Of a stretch of DNA of 64,000 nt, positions 24,401 through 35,466 are shown in pieces (the first letter of the stretch is position 1; every line of letters starts with the position of its first letter). Below the pieces are notes generated by a model that was given only the letters and a program-made list of their open reading frames with translations, was not told where the DNA came from and did no database searches. This DNA comes from Boswellia sacra. Lineage: Eukaryota; Streptophyta; Magnoliopsida; Sapindales; Burseraceae. A program made the position numbers and the translations under genes. The DNA lies in assembly GCA_013180625.2 (NCBI GenBank), contig SNVD02007062.1, positions 124,001 to 188,000 of the forward strand, read 5' to 3'.

Positions 24401-25877
24401 CTACCAAAGCTGTATGTATATGCATCCACTGCTCTGTTGTGATTTTAAGATAATGTGTCCAAGTTTAATTTATCTCCATCTTCTATATTATTCTTTACCT
24501 TCTCTGTGCAGGTCCAAAGGATTTTCATAAACTATATAAAACGTTCTCGGGCAGCTGAGAACCGTACTGAGGCTGCGAAGGAACTTAAGAAGATGATAGC
24601 TTTCAACACCTTGGTTGTTACTGAATTGGTAGCTGATATTAAAGGAGAAGTTTCTGATGCTTCACCAGAGCCTATTAAAGAGGAAGAAAAACAAATTGAT
24701 GAGGATGAGGAAGAATGGAAGTCCCTACAGACACTTAGGAAGATTAAACCTAGTAAAGAACTTGCTGAGAAGTTAGGGAAGCCTGGACAGACAGAGATAA
24801 CTCTAAAAGATGAACTCCCTGAAAGAGATAGAACTGATCTTTACAAAACATACTTGCTTTATTGTCTAACTGGGGAAGTCACTAGGATTCCTTTTGGTGC
24901 TCAGATCACCACAAAGAGGGATGATTCTGAGTATCTTCTTCTAAATCAGCTAGGTGGGATCCTTGGTTTGACCACGAAGGAGATAGTGAATGTCCACAGA
25001 AGCCTGGCTGAGCAGGCTTTTAGGCAGCAGGCTGAGGTGATTTTAGCGGATGGACAATTGACTAAAGCCAGGGTTGAGCAACTCAATGAGGTGCAAAAAC
25101 AAGTTGGCTTGCCGTCAGAATATGCACAGAAAATAATAAAAAGCATAACAACTACGAAAATGGCAGCCGCAATTGAAACAGCAGTGGGTCAGGGGAGGTT
25201 AAACATAAAGCAGATAAGAGAACTTAAAGAAGCAAATGTTGATTTAGACAACATGATTTCGGAGAGCTTGCGAGAGAACCTCTTCAAGAAGACTGTGGAT
25301 GATATTTTCTCTTCGGGCACTGGAGAATTTGATGAGGAAGAAGTTTATGTGAAAATCCCATCTGACCTCAACATTAATGCTGAAAAGGCTAAGGAGGTTG
25401 TCCGTGATCTTGCACGAACTAGATTATCAAACTCCCTGATTCAGGCTGTGGCACTGCTAAGACAGAGGAATCGACAAGGAGTTGTATGATTCTAATTTAT
25501 AAAATTGCTATGCGAATGTTTTCCTCTTTATTATTTAGAAAATGCTTGTGCATATGATCATAGCTCAGCAGCATCCTATTTCTTAAAACGCATTGATATC
25601 TGTGTTGAGGGCTTGTTTGTGCTTGTTTGTGTAGGTTTCCTCCCTGAATGACTTGCTGGCATGTGACAAAGCTGTTCCCTCTGAGCCCTTATCTTGGGAT
25701 GTGCCGGACGAGCTAGCTGATCTGTTCAGTATATACATGAAGAGTGACCCAGCACCTGAAAAGCTCTCCCGCTTGCGGTATCTCCTGGGCATTAGTGATT
25801 CAACGGCTGCTGCTCTGCAAGAGATGGGAGATTCATTACTCTCTGTTGGAACAGAGGAGGAAAAGTTTGTATTTTGA
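18462..25877 (+). CDS. TIC110: TIC110, chloroplast inner-envelope protein import subunit
   Basis: Fifteen exons: 18462-18958, 19051-19110, 19728-19851, 19969-20037, 20162-20260, 20393-20459, 20859-20923, 21028-21122, 21397-21524, 21604-21704, 22841-23057, 23245-23399, 24286-24411, 24512-25483, 25635-25877. All introns are GT-AG, phases agree and the sum is 3018 nt, or 1005 residues, close to the roughly 1000 usual for plant TIC110. Residues 1 to about 50 form a Ser/Pro/Arg-rich transit peptide. Two hydrophobic helices follow (about 81-104 and 110-130). The rest is the long helical stromal domain that, in characterised plants, recruits TIC40 and the stromal chaperones Hsp93 and Cpn60 during preprotein import. 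An acidic stretch (EEEKQIDEDEEEW) lies in exon 14. No frameshift or premature stop was seen, so the gene looks functional. It is the only large host gene here. Confidence 0.96.
19350..19463 (+). mobile_element. hAT-like MITE relic in TIC110 intron 2
   Basis: Intron 2 contains a tail ending AATTGCCACCCCTA, the inverse of the TAGGGGTGGCAATT start typical of a plant hAT MITE family and seen at 59092. Upstream ATGACACAAATACGACC fits the same family. The left terminus is not found, so only a 3' fragment remains and the start is approximate. Confidence 0.5.
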
Positions 25878-26040
25878 TAAATTGGTGTTAGCCCTCAGTT
25901 TGGATTATTTTTATGTCGGTTTTTTCATAAAGAATGTAGGGAAATTGTTGTATGAATTTTACGGACAAATTGTCTGGAGACTGAAATTTTGAGTAGTAAT
26001 TGGTGAAGCAAATAGATGCCAATAAAAGTTTTGCAGGTTT
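25878..26040 (+). other. TIC110 3' untranslated region
   Basis: AATAAA at 26021-26026, about 145 bases after the stop codon, is a plausible poly(A) signal. The cleavage site is not visible. Confidence 0.5.
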
Positions 26041-26247
26041 TTGTTAAAATGATTTGTTACTTATATTTACAATAGCACAATGACATTTTCCCAAAGCATA
26101 TTTTATGCTGTTTTAAATTTTTGTCCCATCGAGTATGGGACAGTTAGGTTGTCATAACAGAGGGAAGATTTGTGTTTAGGGAAAATGAAAATAACAGTTG
26201 AACTTTAGAAAAGCTTTCTAAAATTTCTAAATGTACTGATTATGTTG

Positions 26248-26399
26248 GGAGTAGCTAGGGTACAGCTGATGTATGCAGCTGTACCCATTTTTTACACTTT
26301 TTTAATCTCTCCGTTTACTTCTCTCATTTAGCATTTACCTCTTTTTTTTTTGAACAGTAGCTGCTGTATCAGTACATTTTCTGTACTGTAGCATGACCC
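26248..26399. mobile_element. Small MITE with 10 bp target duplication
   Basis: GATTATGTTG occurs at 26238-26247 and 26400-26409, perfectly flanking a 152 bp insert. Loosely inverted ends (GGAGTAGCTAGGGTACAG versus GGGTCATGCTACAGTACAG) and the 9-10 bp duplication suggest a MULE-derived MITE. The left part contains a perfect 11 bp stem, GGGTACAGCTG and CAGCTGTACCC (26258-26286), with a 7 base loop. Confidence 0.65.
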
Positions 26400-26409
26400 G
26401 ATTATGTTG

Positions 26410-28270
26410 AATACAAAGTATCAATTGATCTCTAATTATTTACATGTAGTATTATTATAAATAATGATACTTATTCTCAAATTTTGTATCCTAAATGATG
26501 GATATTTAATTAATAATTTCAACTAGATAAAAAGATATAATGATTTATTACACCATCTTATAATCTATACAATAAATGATATTTAACTTGTCACATCACT
26601 TGATATAAAAATTTAGAAAAGTATAATTACTATATTGTTATACTAGATAATTTGTTGGCTATTTGATATCTTATTAGTTTTCTGTTCAACATTATCTAAT
26701 AACAATTGTCTAACATTAGCGTCTTGTTTGGACAATCAATTTTACAATTTAACAAGTTCAATAATTCAACACTTGATTAAACTAAAAAAATAGAGTAATA
26801 TTGCCTTTTCAATCAAATAACAGAACTTAATATATGCAATATAACATGATACAAATTTATTGAATGGATAATTATAACAAAAATGAAAAATAAAAAAATT
26901 TTAACAAATGAAGTGACATTCATCTATCTAATAACTTTATGCTAAGTTATATTGTATGGGTTAAATTATCCAAATTAGTTTTATATGTACTAATATTGAA
27001 AAAATTATAGTCCATAAAAGCCTCCAAGAGTTTGCTATTTGTTTTCCCCTTATATTTTTCCGCTATGTTGGCATATTGTATTGTTCTGAAAAAGATCGAT
27101 GACAAAAAGAGGGAAAAAAAAAAAAAAAAGAAAGAAAGAAAGAAAGAAAGAAAAGGACTGCGTTCTCTTCCTAACATTATACATTAACACAATACGGCGG
27201 TATACTTGGCTGCTAGGATCAATGGCCCTGTTTTTTATTTTTTTTTATTTTTTTTTCTTTTAATACAATTTATTGCACAATTCTTAGGTCATTTGGATCA
27301 ATGAGATTTCATGGACAAAAATAAAACAAATTATTTTACACAAAACTACGTAAGTTTCTAGCTAGTGATCTATAAAATTTAATAGTTGAAATGGTTAATG
27401 AGTTAACATCATTGAATATAATTTTTTATTTTATTTTATTTTATTTTACATTGAATTTCAATCATTGGATTTTATTATATCAACGATCATAAATTTGTAT
27501 AAGAGATGTCTTCTCTAAATTATGATGGATAAAAAATAAAGCAATTTCTATATAAGTTTTTAGAAAATGTTGACTTCCCTCTTTTATCCTCAAATCTTCT
27601 ACACTTCCTCTCCTACCATGTAACCCAAACAGAGTCCATTGAGTTTTGGGTCTTCAATTTCTCCCCGTAGAATTGGTACAGGCAGGAGTCTATGATGTTG
27701 ATTCTTTTAACATTTTTGAGGGCATTTAGGTATTATTAATAATAAAATGTCCCCTCGGTAGAACAATTTCGCCTCTCCCAATCAGATAGTAGTGTCTCCT
27801 AAAAAATTGTCATATTATAAAAGGTATTTGGTGCACTAACAAATAATGGGTTGCTAATAAGCGCACTAACAATGAATTTGATTAGGTGTAAGTCTTATAT
27901 ATGTCACGCCAGTATATATATAAATATTGAATTGAAGATTATCCTTTAAATTTACATTTTCAACCAACGTTATCAACACAAGTTATCCATTTTATGCAAG
28001 GGTTTATACGTCTAAATGGTATAAAGTCCTATTAACTTATCATACATACCTTTGATTTGCTAAAACTAATGTTACCAATCCTAAATGGTATCTTTTTTTT
28101 GGATCAATTCCACAAACCTCTCTTAAGATTTACTGAAATCTTACATTACTACTTTTAGCTCTGAAAATTCTACATATCTCTCACCTCTGTTAATTAAAAA
28201 TTCTATTAGAAAATGTAAAATTTTCCAAATTAATTACTCTTAATTGACTATTCCAAATATTTCAAATAAA
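26410..28270. other. AT-rich spacer with simple repeats
   Basis: No gene seen on either strand. A poly-A run followed by GAAA repeats lies at about 27115-27155, T-rich tracts at about 27232-27260 and TTTTA repeats at about 27424-27447. A MITE relic is listed separately. Confidence 0.6.
27295..27510. mobile_element. Fold-back MITE, family B, copy 1
   Basis: The inner arms (TTTCTAGCTAGTGATCTATA... and, inverted, ATGATCGTTGATATAATAAA...) pair imperfectly. The central part resembles the copies at 41757-41955 and 51190-51370. Expanded TTTTA repeats enlarge the centre. Ends are approximate. Confidence 0.5.
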
Positions 28271-28330
28271 AAAAAAGGTAATTTTCTAAGTGCCTTGAAA
28301 GCAAAACAAGAAAAAGTAAGTCCTCGGATT

Positions 28331-29600
28331 CAGTGACGGAGCCAGAAAGTATGTTAAGGAGGGGCAAAATTTCATAAACAGTAAAATTTTTGTTAGGTAA
28401 GTTCATAAAAAGTAAAATTTTTAAATTTTCATATAAATAATAATATATTTAATTACTAAGTAATTTTATGTCAAATTACTAAGTTGATTATTTAATATTT
28501 TAAAAGTATGATATGATATCTAATTTATCATATTATTAACTAAATTATCATTTAACCATTGATCCTCATTTAGTTATGTAAATGGATTTTCAAAAAATAA
28601 AAATAAAAACACTTTTTTAAAGAGGAATAATCAACTTAGTAATTTGACCAACTTTTACTCCATGTATAGAATTATTTATTTAAAGTAATAATCAACTTAG
28701 TAATTTACTATATCTAAATAAATAATAGTCGATTTTTGAGTAATAAAATTAAGATTTTCTAATATTGATAGCTTTAAATAATTCAATAAATCTAACAAAG
28801 TTTCAATTCTTAATTTACGATGCAAATAAATAATAAATGAGGCATGTAGTATTTATGCTTTTTTTATTTATATTATAACAAATATAAAATATTCAAAATC
28901 ATAACCCTTAACACAGTTTAAAAAAAAATTACAAATATATATAAGAAATAAAAAGATTGTATAAATAAAAATTATAATACACTAAAAATGACAACAATTA
29001 GTAAGTCATTGGACAAAAGAATAAAACAATTATATAAAATCATTGTCTCATTTTCATAGATAATACAATGATAATAAACAAATGGCTATAAATTCAAACC
29101 AAGATGAAGAATAAAAAAAGTGATCTTCAATGATATTAAATCATAGTACATTTGCTTAATATGATAAAAACCAATAAATAAAAGAGGAGAAGAAGATTTT
29201 TAACTCTGTATATACTAACTTCTAATTCTTTTTATGTAAATAGATGAGACAAACAAGATAGATGGGTTTTGATTTGGTAAGGATGTCGAGTGAAGTGAAG
29301 AAGAAGAAGAAAAAAATTCTTTATTTTATGTAAATAGATAAAAAAGAAGACATAATCTTTTATTTTATGTATATAGATAGAACCACAAAACATAAAATAT
29401 GGTTTTAAATTTGTTGAGGTGCACATGTAAAGAAGAAGAAAACAATAAAAGAATGGATCAAATTTAATTAAATTTGTAATTTTAAAATAAAAGAAGGACA
29501 AAATAGATAATATATTTTAAAAAAATTTCAAATCCAAAAAAAAATTTCAAATCCAGGAGGGGCAATTGCCCCTCCTTATCCCTTCTTGGCTCCGTCCATG
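28331..29600. mobile_element. Non-autonomous hAT-like element, 1270 bp
   Basis: The left end CAGTGACGGAGCCAGAAAG and inverted right end CATGGACGGAGCCAAGAAG, each followed by GGAGGGGCAA, define inverted termini. Flanks CTCGGATT (28323-28330) and CTTGGATT (29601-29608) are an 8 bp duplication with one mismatch. Deleting the insert restores the copia reading frame through the protease start. The interior is AT-rich and non-coding. Confidence 0.75.
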
Positions 29601-30600
29601 CTTGGATTGTTGACTTTGGTGCATCAGATCATATGGCTGGAGATTCCTCTGGTTTTCATGAGTTTTATCCGTGTAATGAGAATTTCTCTGTTCGAATTAC
29701 TGATGGATCTCTTTATAAGGTTTGATAAAAGTTTAGTGATAATCTCAAAGGATCTAACTCTTAAATCTGTTCTACTAGTTCTAAAAATGGATCGTAACTT
29801 ACTTTCAATGAGTAGAATCACTCAAGAACTAAACTGTGTTGCTAAATTTTGGCTAAATTTTTGTGAATTTCAAGAATTGGATTTGCTGAGAAGTGCTCGA
29901 GGCTTTATCTTCTTAAAGTTTCCTAGTAAGCAAAGCATGTTTGCAATTCTTTTCCAAGTTAACCACATATATCATCTCATCCCTTCTCAATGATTCATAG
30001 TAATGTTTGGGGTCCCTCTCAAGGACATAATATTATTGGCACCAAATGGTTCATATCCTTTATTGATAACCACACTATACTTGATTGGGTCTTTCTCATG
30101 AAAAAAAAACAATAGTGTGTCAATTTTTAAAAAATTTCAATAAAATGATTCAGACTTAGTATCAAACCAAAATCCAAGTGTCGAGAACAGATATTGCTAA
30201 AGAATACTTTATTCGATTCTAGGTAACTATTTATTAAGTGAAGGAATAGACGACCAAAGTTCATGTGTTAACACTCCACAACATAATGGAGTTGTAGAAA
30301 AGAAAAATAAACACCTCCTAGAAGTTGTTCAATCACTGATGTTCTCTACACATGTTTAAAACGTTTATGGGGTAAGGCCGTTATTACGGCAGCATATCTA
30401 ATCAATGGACTACCCTCCAACATACTTAATTTTCAAACACCTTGTCAAGTTCTTCTCAATTCCTATCCTAGCACATAGATTCTGTCCACTATCCCTATTA
30501 GGCTTTTTGGATCTTTTGCCTTTGTTCATTTCCACTAACAAAATCGAAGCAAACTTGATCCAAGGTCAATCAAATGTACCTTTATAAGGTATTCTCCACA
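29601..30600 (+). pseudogene. copia protease and integrase remnant
   Basis: WIVDFGASDHMAG at the hAT junction is the copia protease active-site region, with the usual DSGA/DTGA changed to DFGA. Downstream, DRNLLSMSRITQ and, further on, TPQHNGVVERKNKHLLEVVQ (integrase catalytic Glu region) are recognisable in different frames. Frameshifts and deletions remove the zinc-binding part and the first Asp region. Not functional. Confidence 0.75.
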
Positions 30601-30954
30601 TCAGAAAGGATATAAATGCTACTCTCCTATAACACAAAAATTCTTTACCTCCATGGATGTGACCTTTTTTGAACGTCGACCTTACTATCCCAAACTTGAT
30701 ATTTAGGGAGAGAATACTATACAATAATACTAGTTTAGGGAGGCTAAAACAATTGATTCAATTATTGATTCCTTTTCCACCATTCCCTAATATGTACCAC
30801 TTCAATTCGAGCATGTTCCTATTCAATCCAAGCCACTTCATTCTCAATCCCATGTTTCTTCTCCCAGTCATACAAGTGCCTCACAACCTACTAACAAGAA
30901 CGAGTTAAATGTTTAATCTGGGAAAAACACAAGAAGACTTAAGAAGGAATAGAG

Positions 30955-32113
30955 TTGCAAACACCTTTAAAGCAAGACCAGGGTTCTAAACCAGGTCCTA
31001 CACCTAGTGAAATTCCTCTATGTGACACTAGTTTTAAGCTTGTACAGAATGAGTGCTCTAATAGTGATCTTGATATACCTCTTGCCTTAAGGAAAGGAGT
31101 CAGATTTGTACAAAATTTTCCATTTATAATTTTATTTCTTATGGAGGACTTTCGCATAGTTTTCAAAGTTTTATTACAAAACTTGATCAAATTGATTCCA
31201 AATAACATACAAGAAGCTTTTAAAGTGCCCAAATGGAGAACTACTATCTGGGAAGAGATTCGGGCATTGGAGAAAAATGGAACACGGGAGATTTCAGATT
31301 TACCCAGAGGAAAGAATCCCGTGGGATGTGAATGGCTCTTCATTGTGAAACATAAGGCATATGGAAGCGTGGATAGGTTTAAAGCACGCCTGGTTGCAAA
31401 TGGATTTACTCAGACTTATGGAATTGATTATCAGAAGATATTTGCTCTTGTTGCTAAACTCAATACAATTGAGGTTTTAATTTCATTGGCAGCCAACTTA
31501 AAGTGGCCTCACTATCAATTAGATGTCAAGAATTCATTCCTGAATGGTGATCTAGATGAGGAGGCCCACATGGAAATTCCTCAAGGTTTGGAAACACAAG
31601 CAACAGTTAATAAGGTTTGGAAGATCAGGAAGTCATTATATGGCCTTAAGCAGTCTTCATGAGCATGGTTTGATAGGTTCACAGAGGTAGTTAAGAAGTA
31701 CAGATATTCACAGTGCTAAACTGATCATACTCTCTTTTTCAAGCATTCAATTGAAGGTATGTTGATGATATTCTTTTTATTAGGAACTATAAAGAAAAAA
31801 TTTGCAAGCTTAAGAGTTTCTTGCGACTAAATTTGAGATCAAAGATTAAGGAAATCTTAGATACTTTCTAGTTATGAAGGTGGCTTATTCAAGGAAGGGT
31901 ATTTTAGTTTCACAACGTAACTACGTTCTACACTCACTAAAGGAGATTGGGATGCTTAGTTGCAAGCCGGATGATACTCCAATAGACTTTTCAAATAAGC
32001 TAAGAACAAAGAAAGGAATTGTTCCTCTTGATAGTATTCAAACTCATTTTGCTTTTCTTGGATGTAATTTAATTGGTTGTGGAGGTGGCTTGGTTGGCGA
32101 AATCTACCCATAA
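30955..32113 (+). pseudogene. copia reverse transcriptase remnant
   Basis: A 235-codon open stretch (30955-31662) covers the start of RT: WEEIRALEKNGTREI, KARLVANGFTQTYGIDY, QLDVKNSFLNGDLDEEAHME (first catalytic Asp present) and KSLYGLKQSS, then a stop. VDDILFIRNYKEK (31757-31796) keeps the second active-site motif after a deletion. The strand ends in a broken segment near 32110. RNase H is absent. Confidence 0.8.
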
Positions 32114-32115
32114 AT

Positions 32116-32960
32116 AGGCCTACTGCTCATTGCTCATGTATCTGAGTTTGAAGCATTAAGAGCTTTAATAAGTATTGATTCTATATTCACATCTTCCCCC
32201 ACATGAATACAACATAGAGTTAATGGATTAGCGTTGACACGATTATTAAATGGGTTGTGTTAGTATTAGGATGCTCGATACAATATGTCAGATTTGTATT
32301 TTTGGTGTTCAATACGTTAACCCGTTTAATGATATGAATAGTTAAGCATATCGTATCATGTACAAATAATTAAGAAACAATTAACCTATTTAATAGTAAA
32401 TTCAAATTATTTTAATTATTTTTTTATATTAATAGTTATTCATATTAGTGAATACTTTTAATTAATACAAATACATACAATATGGTTGGTTAAGCATCTA
32501 TGTGTTAAATAACAAAGTAGTTTATGTGACTTAATGTGATGTAGTTACAACATATTTAGCAAACGTGTGACATATTTATTAAATAGGTTGTATCCATATT
32601 TCAAGTGTTGACATGAATAATTAAATGGATCGTATCTATGTTAGCCGAAATTTTACTAGTTTATATCCTAACACGAAACGAACACAACACGCAAACACAA
32701 ATTACTTTCCTTATTCATAGCTACAATTACTCTATCCTTTTATCACTCTCATGATCTCATCTACACAAATTACATGTTACTTTTTGAAAGCTATTCTTTT
32801 ATGTTCGTTAATATATTTAAATGAAACGAAAGCCCTTTCCTTGAATTGAATAAAAAAATATGAACTAATTTCATTGATTCTTAATTTCATTGTAATATTT
32901 AAGAAAAGAGGAAGTTACTAATTATTATTAGGTTGGGGCTAGTTACACCCATAAAAATTT
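32116..32960. other. Spacer with possible hAT relic
   Basis: About 32230-32690 repeats words such as AAATGGGTTGTGTTAG, GTTGACACG and AACACGAAACGAACACAAC, which resemble decayed hAT-type MITE interiors, but no paired ends or duplication were found. Nothing coding seen. Confidence 0.35.
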
Positions 32961-33310
32961 GAATAATACTAGACCTACAACACATTTATAACCAACTCTT
33001 TCTACAACATAAGTTCACAAAATATTATTAGATGGATGAATAATATTACATCTACAATCAAATCTTACAACCTGAGTTGGCAAAATTCTACTTGACATAT
33101 AATTTTCATTTTTCATTTTTTTCCTTCAGTGAATTTTTGCCAACTCAGATTGTAAGTAGTTCGTTGTAGCTGTAGCATTGCCCTGGATGGATAATTACAT
33201 TTAATCTCTTTAGTTTATTTTCATTTTTTATCCATTCAATGATATTTTGTCAATTCAGGTTGCATAAAATGTTGGTTGCAAATGAGTTGTAGATGTAGCA
33301 TTACTTAAAA
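32961..33310. mobile_element. Fold-back MITE, family A, interrupted by itself
   Basis: The outer arms (GAATAATACTAGACCTACAA... and, inverted, AAGTAATGCTACATCTACAA...) pair. A second, complete copy of the same family lies inside at 33041-33184. Related to 7511-7702. Confidence 0.65.
33041..33184. mobile_element. Fold-back MITE, family A, inner copy
   Basis: The arms TAATATTACATCTACAATC... and, inverted, GGCAATGCTACAGCTACAAC... share CCTGAGTTGGCAAAA/TCTGAGTTGGCAAAA. GATGGAT lies on both sides, a likely part of the target duplication. Confidence 0.6.
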
Positions 33311-33772
33311 AATTCTAGACACCTAATTTTCTTATACACCACCAATTAACAAATTTTGAAAAATAAATTACTACTCTAAACACCCTTTTTAATCCAATAA
33401 TAGCCTTCAAAAGTAATATCAACTCATTTTTTAAACAACTAAAATTCAAAGAATTGTAAATAAGAAAATTATTAGGTTACTAACTATTTTTAGGTTGAGG
33501 CTATTAAAATTTGAGCGTTCAAAGTAACTTTTTTGAATGCAAATAACCTCACCCCTATCATTAACATCTTATAACAATTTTAACCTGTTTAATTTAGGAA
33601 TTGGAAGCTAAGAGTTGATTAAATAGGCGCAAAATAGAACTACTCTTCTTTTTATATAAACCATTGCCATATATCACTCACCATATCAGGTTATCATCGT
33701 ATTGTAAATTTTGTAAGAAACAATATTCTTATTAGAAATCAAATTAAGTTATACAGCCACAGCACTATATTT
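33311..33772. other. AT-rich spacer, 3' side of the HMA gene
   Basis: No gene or clear repeat boundary. It should contain the 3' untranslated region of the HMA gene on the - strand. Confidence 0.5.
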
Positions 33773-34332
33773 CTAATTATTTTTACAAGTACCCCATCTT
33801 GGAATGATGCATCGGAAACCACCACGCAGCCTTGGATTCTGCCCCTCTACACAACTTGACGATACCACCACCACTTGTCTTCCCGTTCTCTGAATAGCTT
33901 TAACAACAATTCTGTGATCCATATACTCCAGCAATTTGATGTCGTTTGATGCTAAGTCCATTTCCACACACTTCACACCTGGTAACAAAATCAGTAAACT
34001 GAACCAACAAGGTGCTTACCAATAGAAGCGAAGTTAATAAAATCATTTCTAAGTGATTATAATATTTTCTTATGTAAGTGAAGACCCTAATCTACATAAT
34101 ATTCTTCTTTTCATTTCATTAAGGAAGACACATTGTCATAGCTATAACAAAAATATGAATAATAAAATCGTGACAGGCTGTGTCTCCGAAGTAAATAATA
34201 TAATACTATATGGGAGCATATCGTTTAATGCATAATAATATTTTGTCTCGTGTGCTTACGTAATATTTGGCGTACTGCTTTCTCACAGGCCTTGCAGTGC
34301 AAGCGTACCTTTAGCTCCAAAACCTGTAACAT
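33773..34332 (-). CDS. Heavy-metal-associated (HMA) domain protein, small
   Basis: Two exons on the - strand: 34332-34260 (start ATG, donor GTAAGC) and 33978-33773 (acceptor CCAG, stop TAA), giving 92 residues in frame. Exon 1 encodes LKVRLHCKACEKAVRQIL with the metal-binding CxxC (Cys-Lys-Ala-Cys) of the HMA fold. Exon 2 encodes the rest of the fold, VKCVEMDLASNDIKLLEYMD then RIVVKAIQRTGRQ. Known HIPP/HPP proteins of this type bind copper, zinc or cadmium, or act as chaperones. This one lacks a C-terminal CaaX prenylation box (it ends GTCKNN), so it is closer to the HPP than the HIPP form. The loop between helix 1 and strand 2 looks about four residues short, so the acceptor may be annotated slightly off. 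A MULE sits about 350 bp upstream. Confidence 0.75.
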
Positions 34333-34678
34333 AGAGCTGATCGAATTAATTTCCAGAGTAGCTAACTCTTAATTTGAATGCAAACAAGAATTTTAAAGGA
34401 AGGAAGCCAGTTTGAACGGAATTATATGTATGAGGTTTTATATGTTGATATAATGGTTTAAAGTTGGGGAGTAAGTGAGGTCAAGAAGCCGAGGCAAGTG
34501 AGTGAAATGATTGTGAATTTTGTTACTAATAATGGCTCATTATTGCACATGGTAGCATGCATATGGCCATTTGCCACCCTCAGTATTCACAAACTAGTTA
34601 AGTAAACATTGCAGCAATACTACCCAAAGTCTCGAATGAATAGGTATAAGGTTACATACATGATTAGCTTTGGGCCCT
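34333..34678 (-). promoter_or_regulatory. Upstream region of the HMA gene
   Basis: About 346 bp lie between the HMA start codon and the MULE target site. No certain TATA box was identified. Native upstream sequence beyond this point has been displaced by the 6 kb insertion. Confidence 0.4.
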
Positions 34679-34687
34679 TACATTTAC

Positions 34688-34800
34688 GGGAAAATTGAAA
34701 AAATAGATAAAATTAGGGCTTTTAGTGAAATTTAGACACATCCTAAAATATTTTCATGTCATAGACACTTTCTTTAAAAAATAACTAAAATACCCTTAAT
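34688..34800 (+). repeat. Left TIR of the MULE
   Basis: It begins GGGAAAATTGAAAAAATAGA and ends AAAATACCCTTAAT. It pairs with 40592-40705 with only scattered mismatches. Confidence 0.9.
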
Positions 34801-35219
34801 AATTCATTGTTGAAAAGGAAGAAGAAAGAAGCATCGTCACTCCTTCCTCCACTGTCCGAAACACTCTTCAACACCTTTGTTTCATTTCATCTCATTGTTT
34901 AATCTTAGAATTGAAGCTGAGCAACAAGATAAGACAAACTCTCCGTAATCTCTCTCTAAATGGTGCAAGAATGTTGAAGTAGGTTGTAATGTTTTCATTA
35001 TTTCTTGTTTTTGTAGTTGTCAACCACATTATGTAGCTTAAAATAGGGATATGTACGTGAACTAAGCTTAGAGATAGTTCAGTTTTTATCAAAATTTGCT
35101 GAAAATTGCAAATCGTAGAGCAAATCTGGTATTGTAGTCGACGGGGAAGAAGACACGATTTGTTGAGCGACATCGCTCGATATGTCAGATATATAAGACA
35201 GACTCTCGATATGCGAGGG

Positions 35220-35390
35220 GTCATGTCAAGTGTCGAGGGATTGTGTCGAGTCTACGGTTGAGTGTCGAGTTAGTGCGTTGAGTGGAGTGTCGACTGTGTT
35301 GATTGTCAGATGTGTATTTAGTCGAGTTTGTGTATCGAGTGTGGTGCGTCGAGTGTCGATCATCGAAATATGTCGAGTGTTTGGGCAGAA
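35220..35390 (+). repeat. CGAGTGT-rich block, left subterminal MULE
   Basis: About ten copies of GTCGAGTGTCGA variants lie between the left TIR and the transposase gene. Same motif as 3340-3862, with less regular spacing. Confidence 0.75.
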
Positions 35391-35466
35391 TTGTTGTTTT
35401 TGTGACCTATTGAAGCAATTTCGTAATGATTTTTTGTCCACGGACCTTATATGATATGTCTCTATT

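Larger units (their letters stand above)
28270..32115 (+). mobile_element. Decayed Ty1/copia element split by a hAT insertion
   Basis: Copia polyprotein sequence is recognisable from just before the hAT insertion (KAKQEKVSP, 28283-28330) to about 32110. No LTRs, primer site or polypurine tract were found, so both ends are lost. Order is protease, integrase, RT, as in Ty1/copia. Confidence 0.75.
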
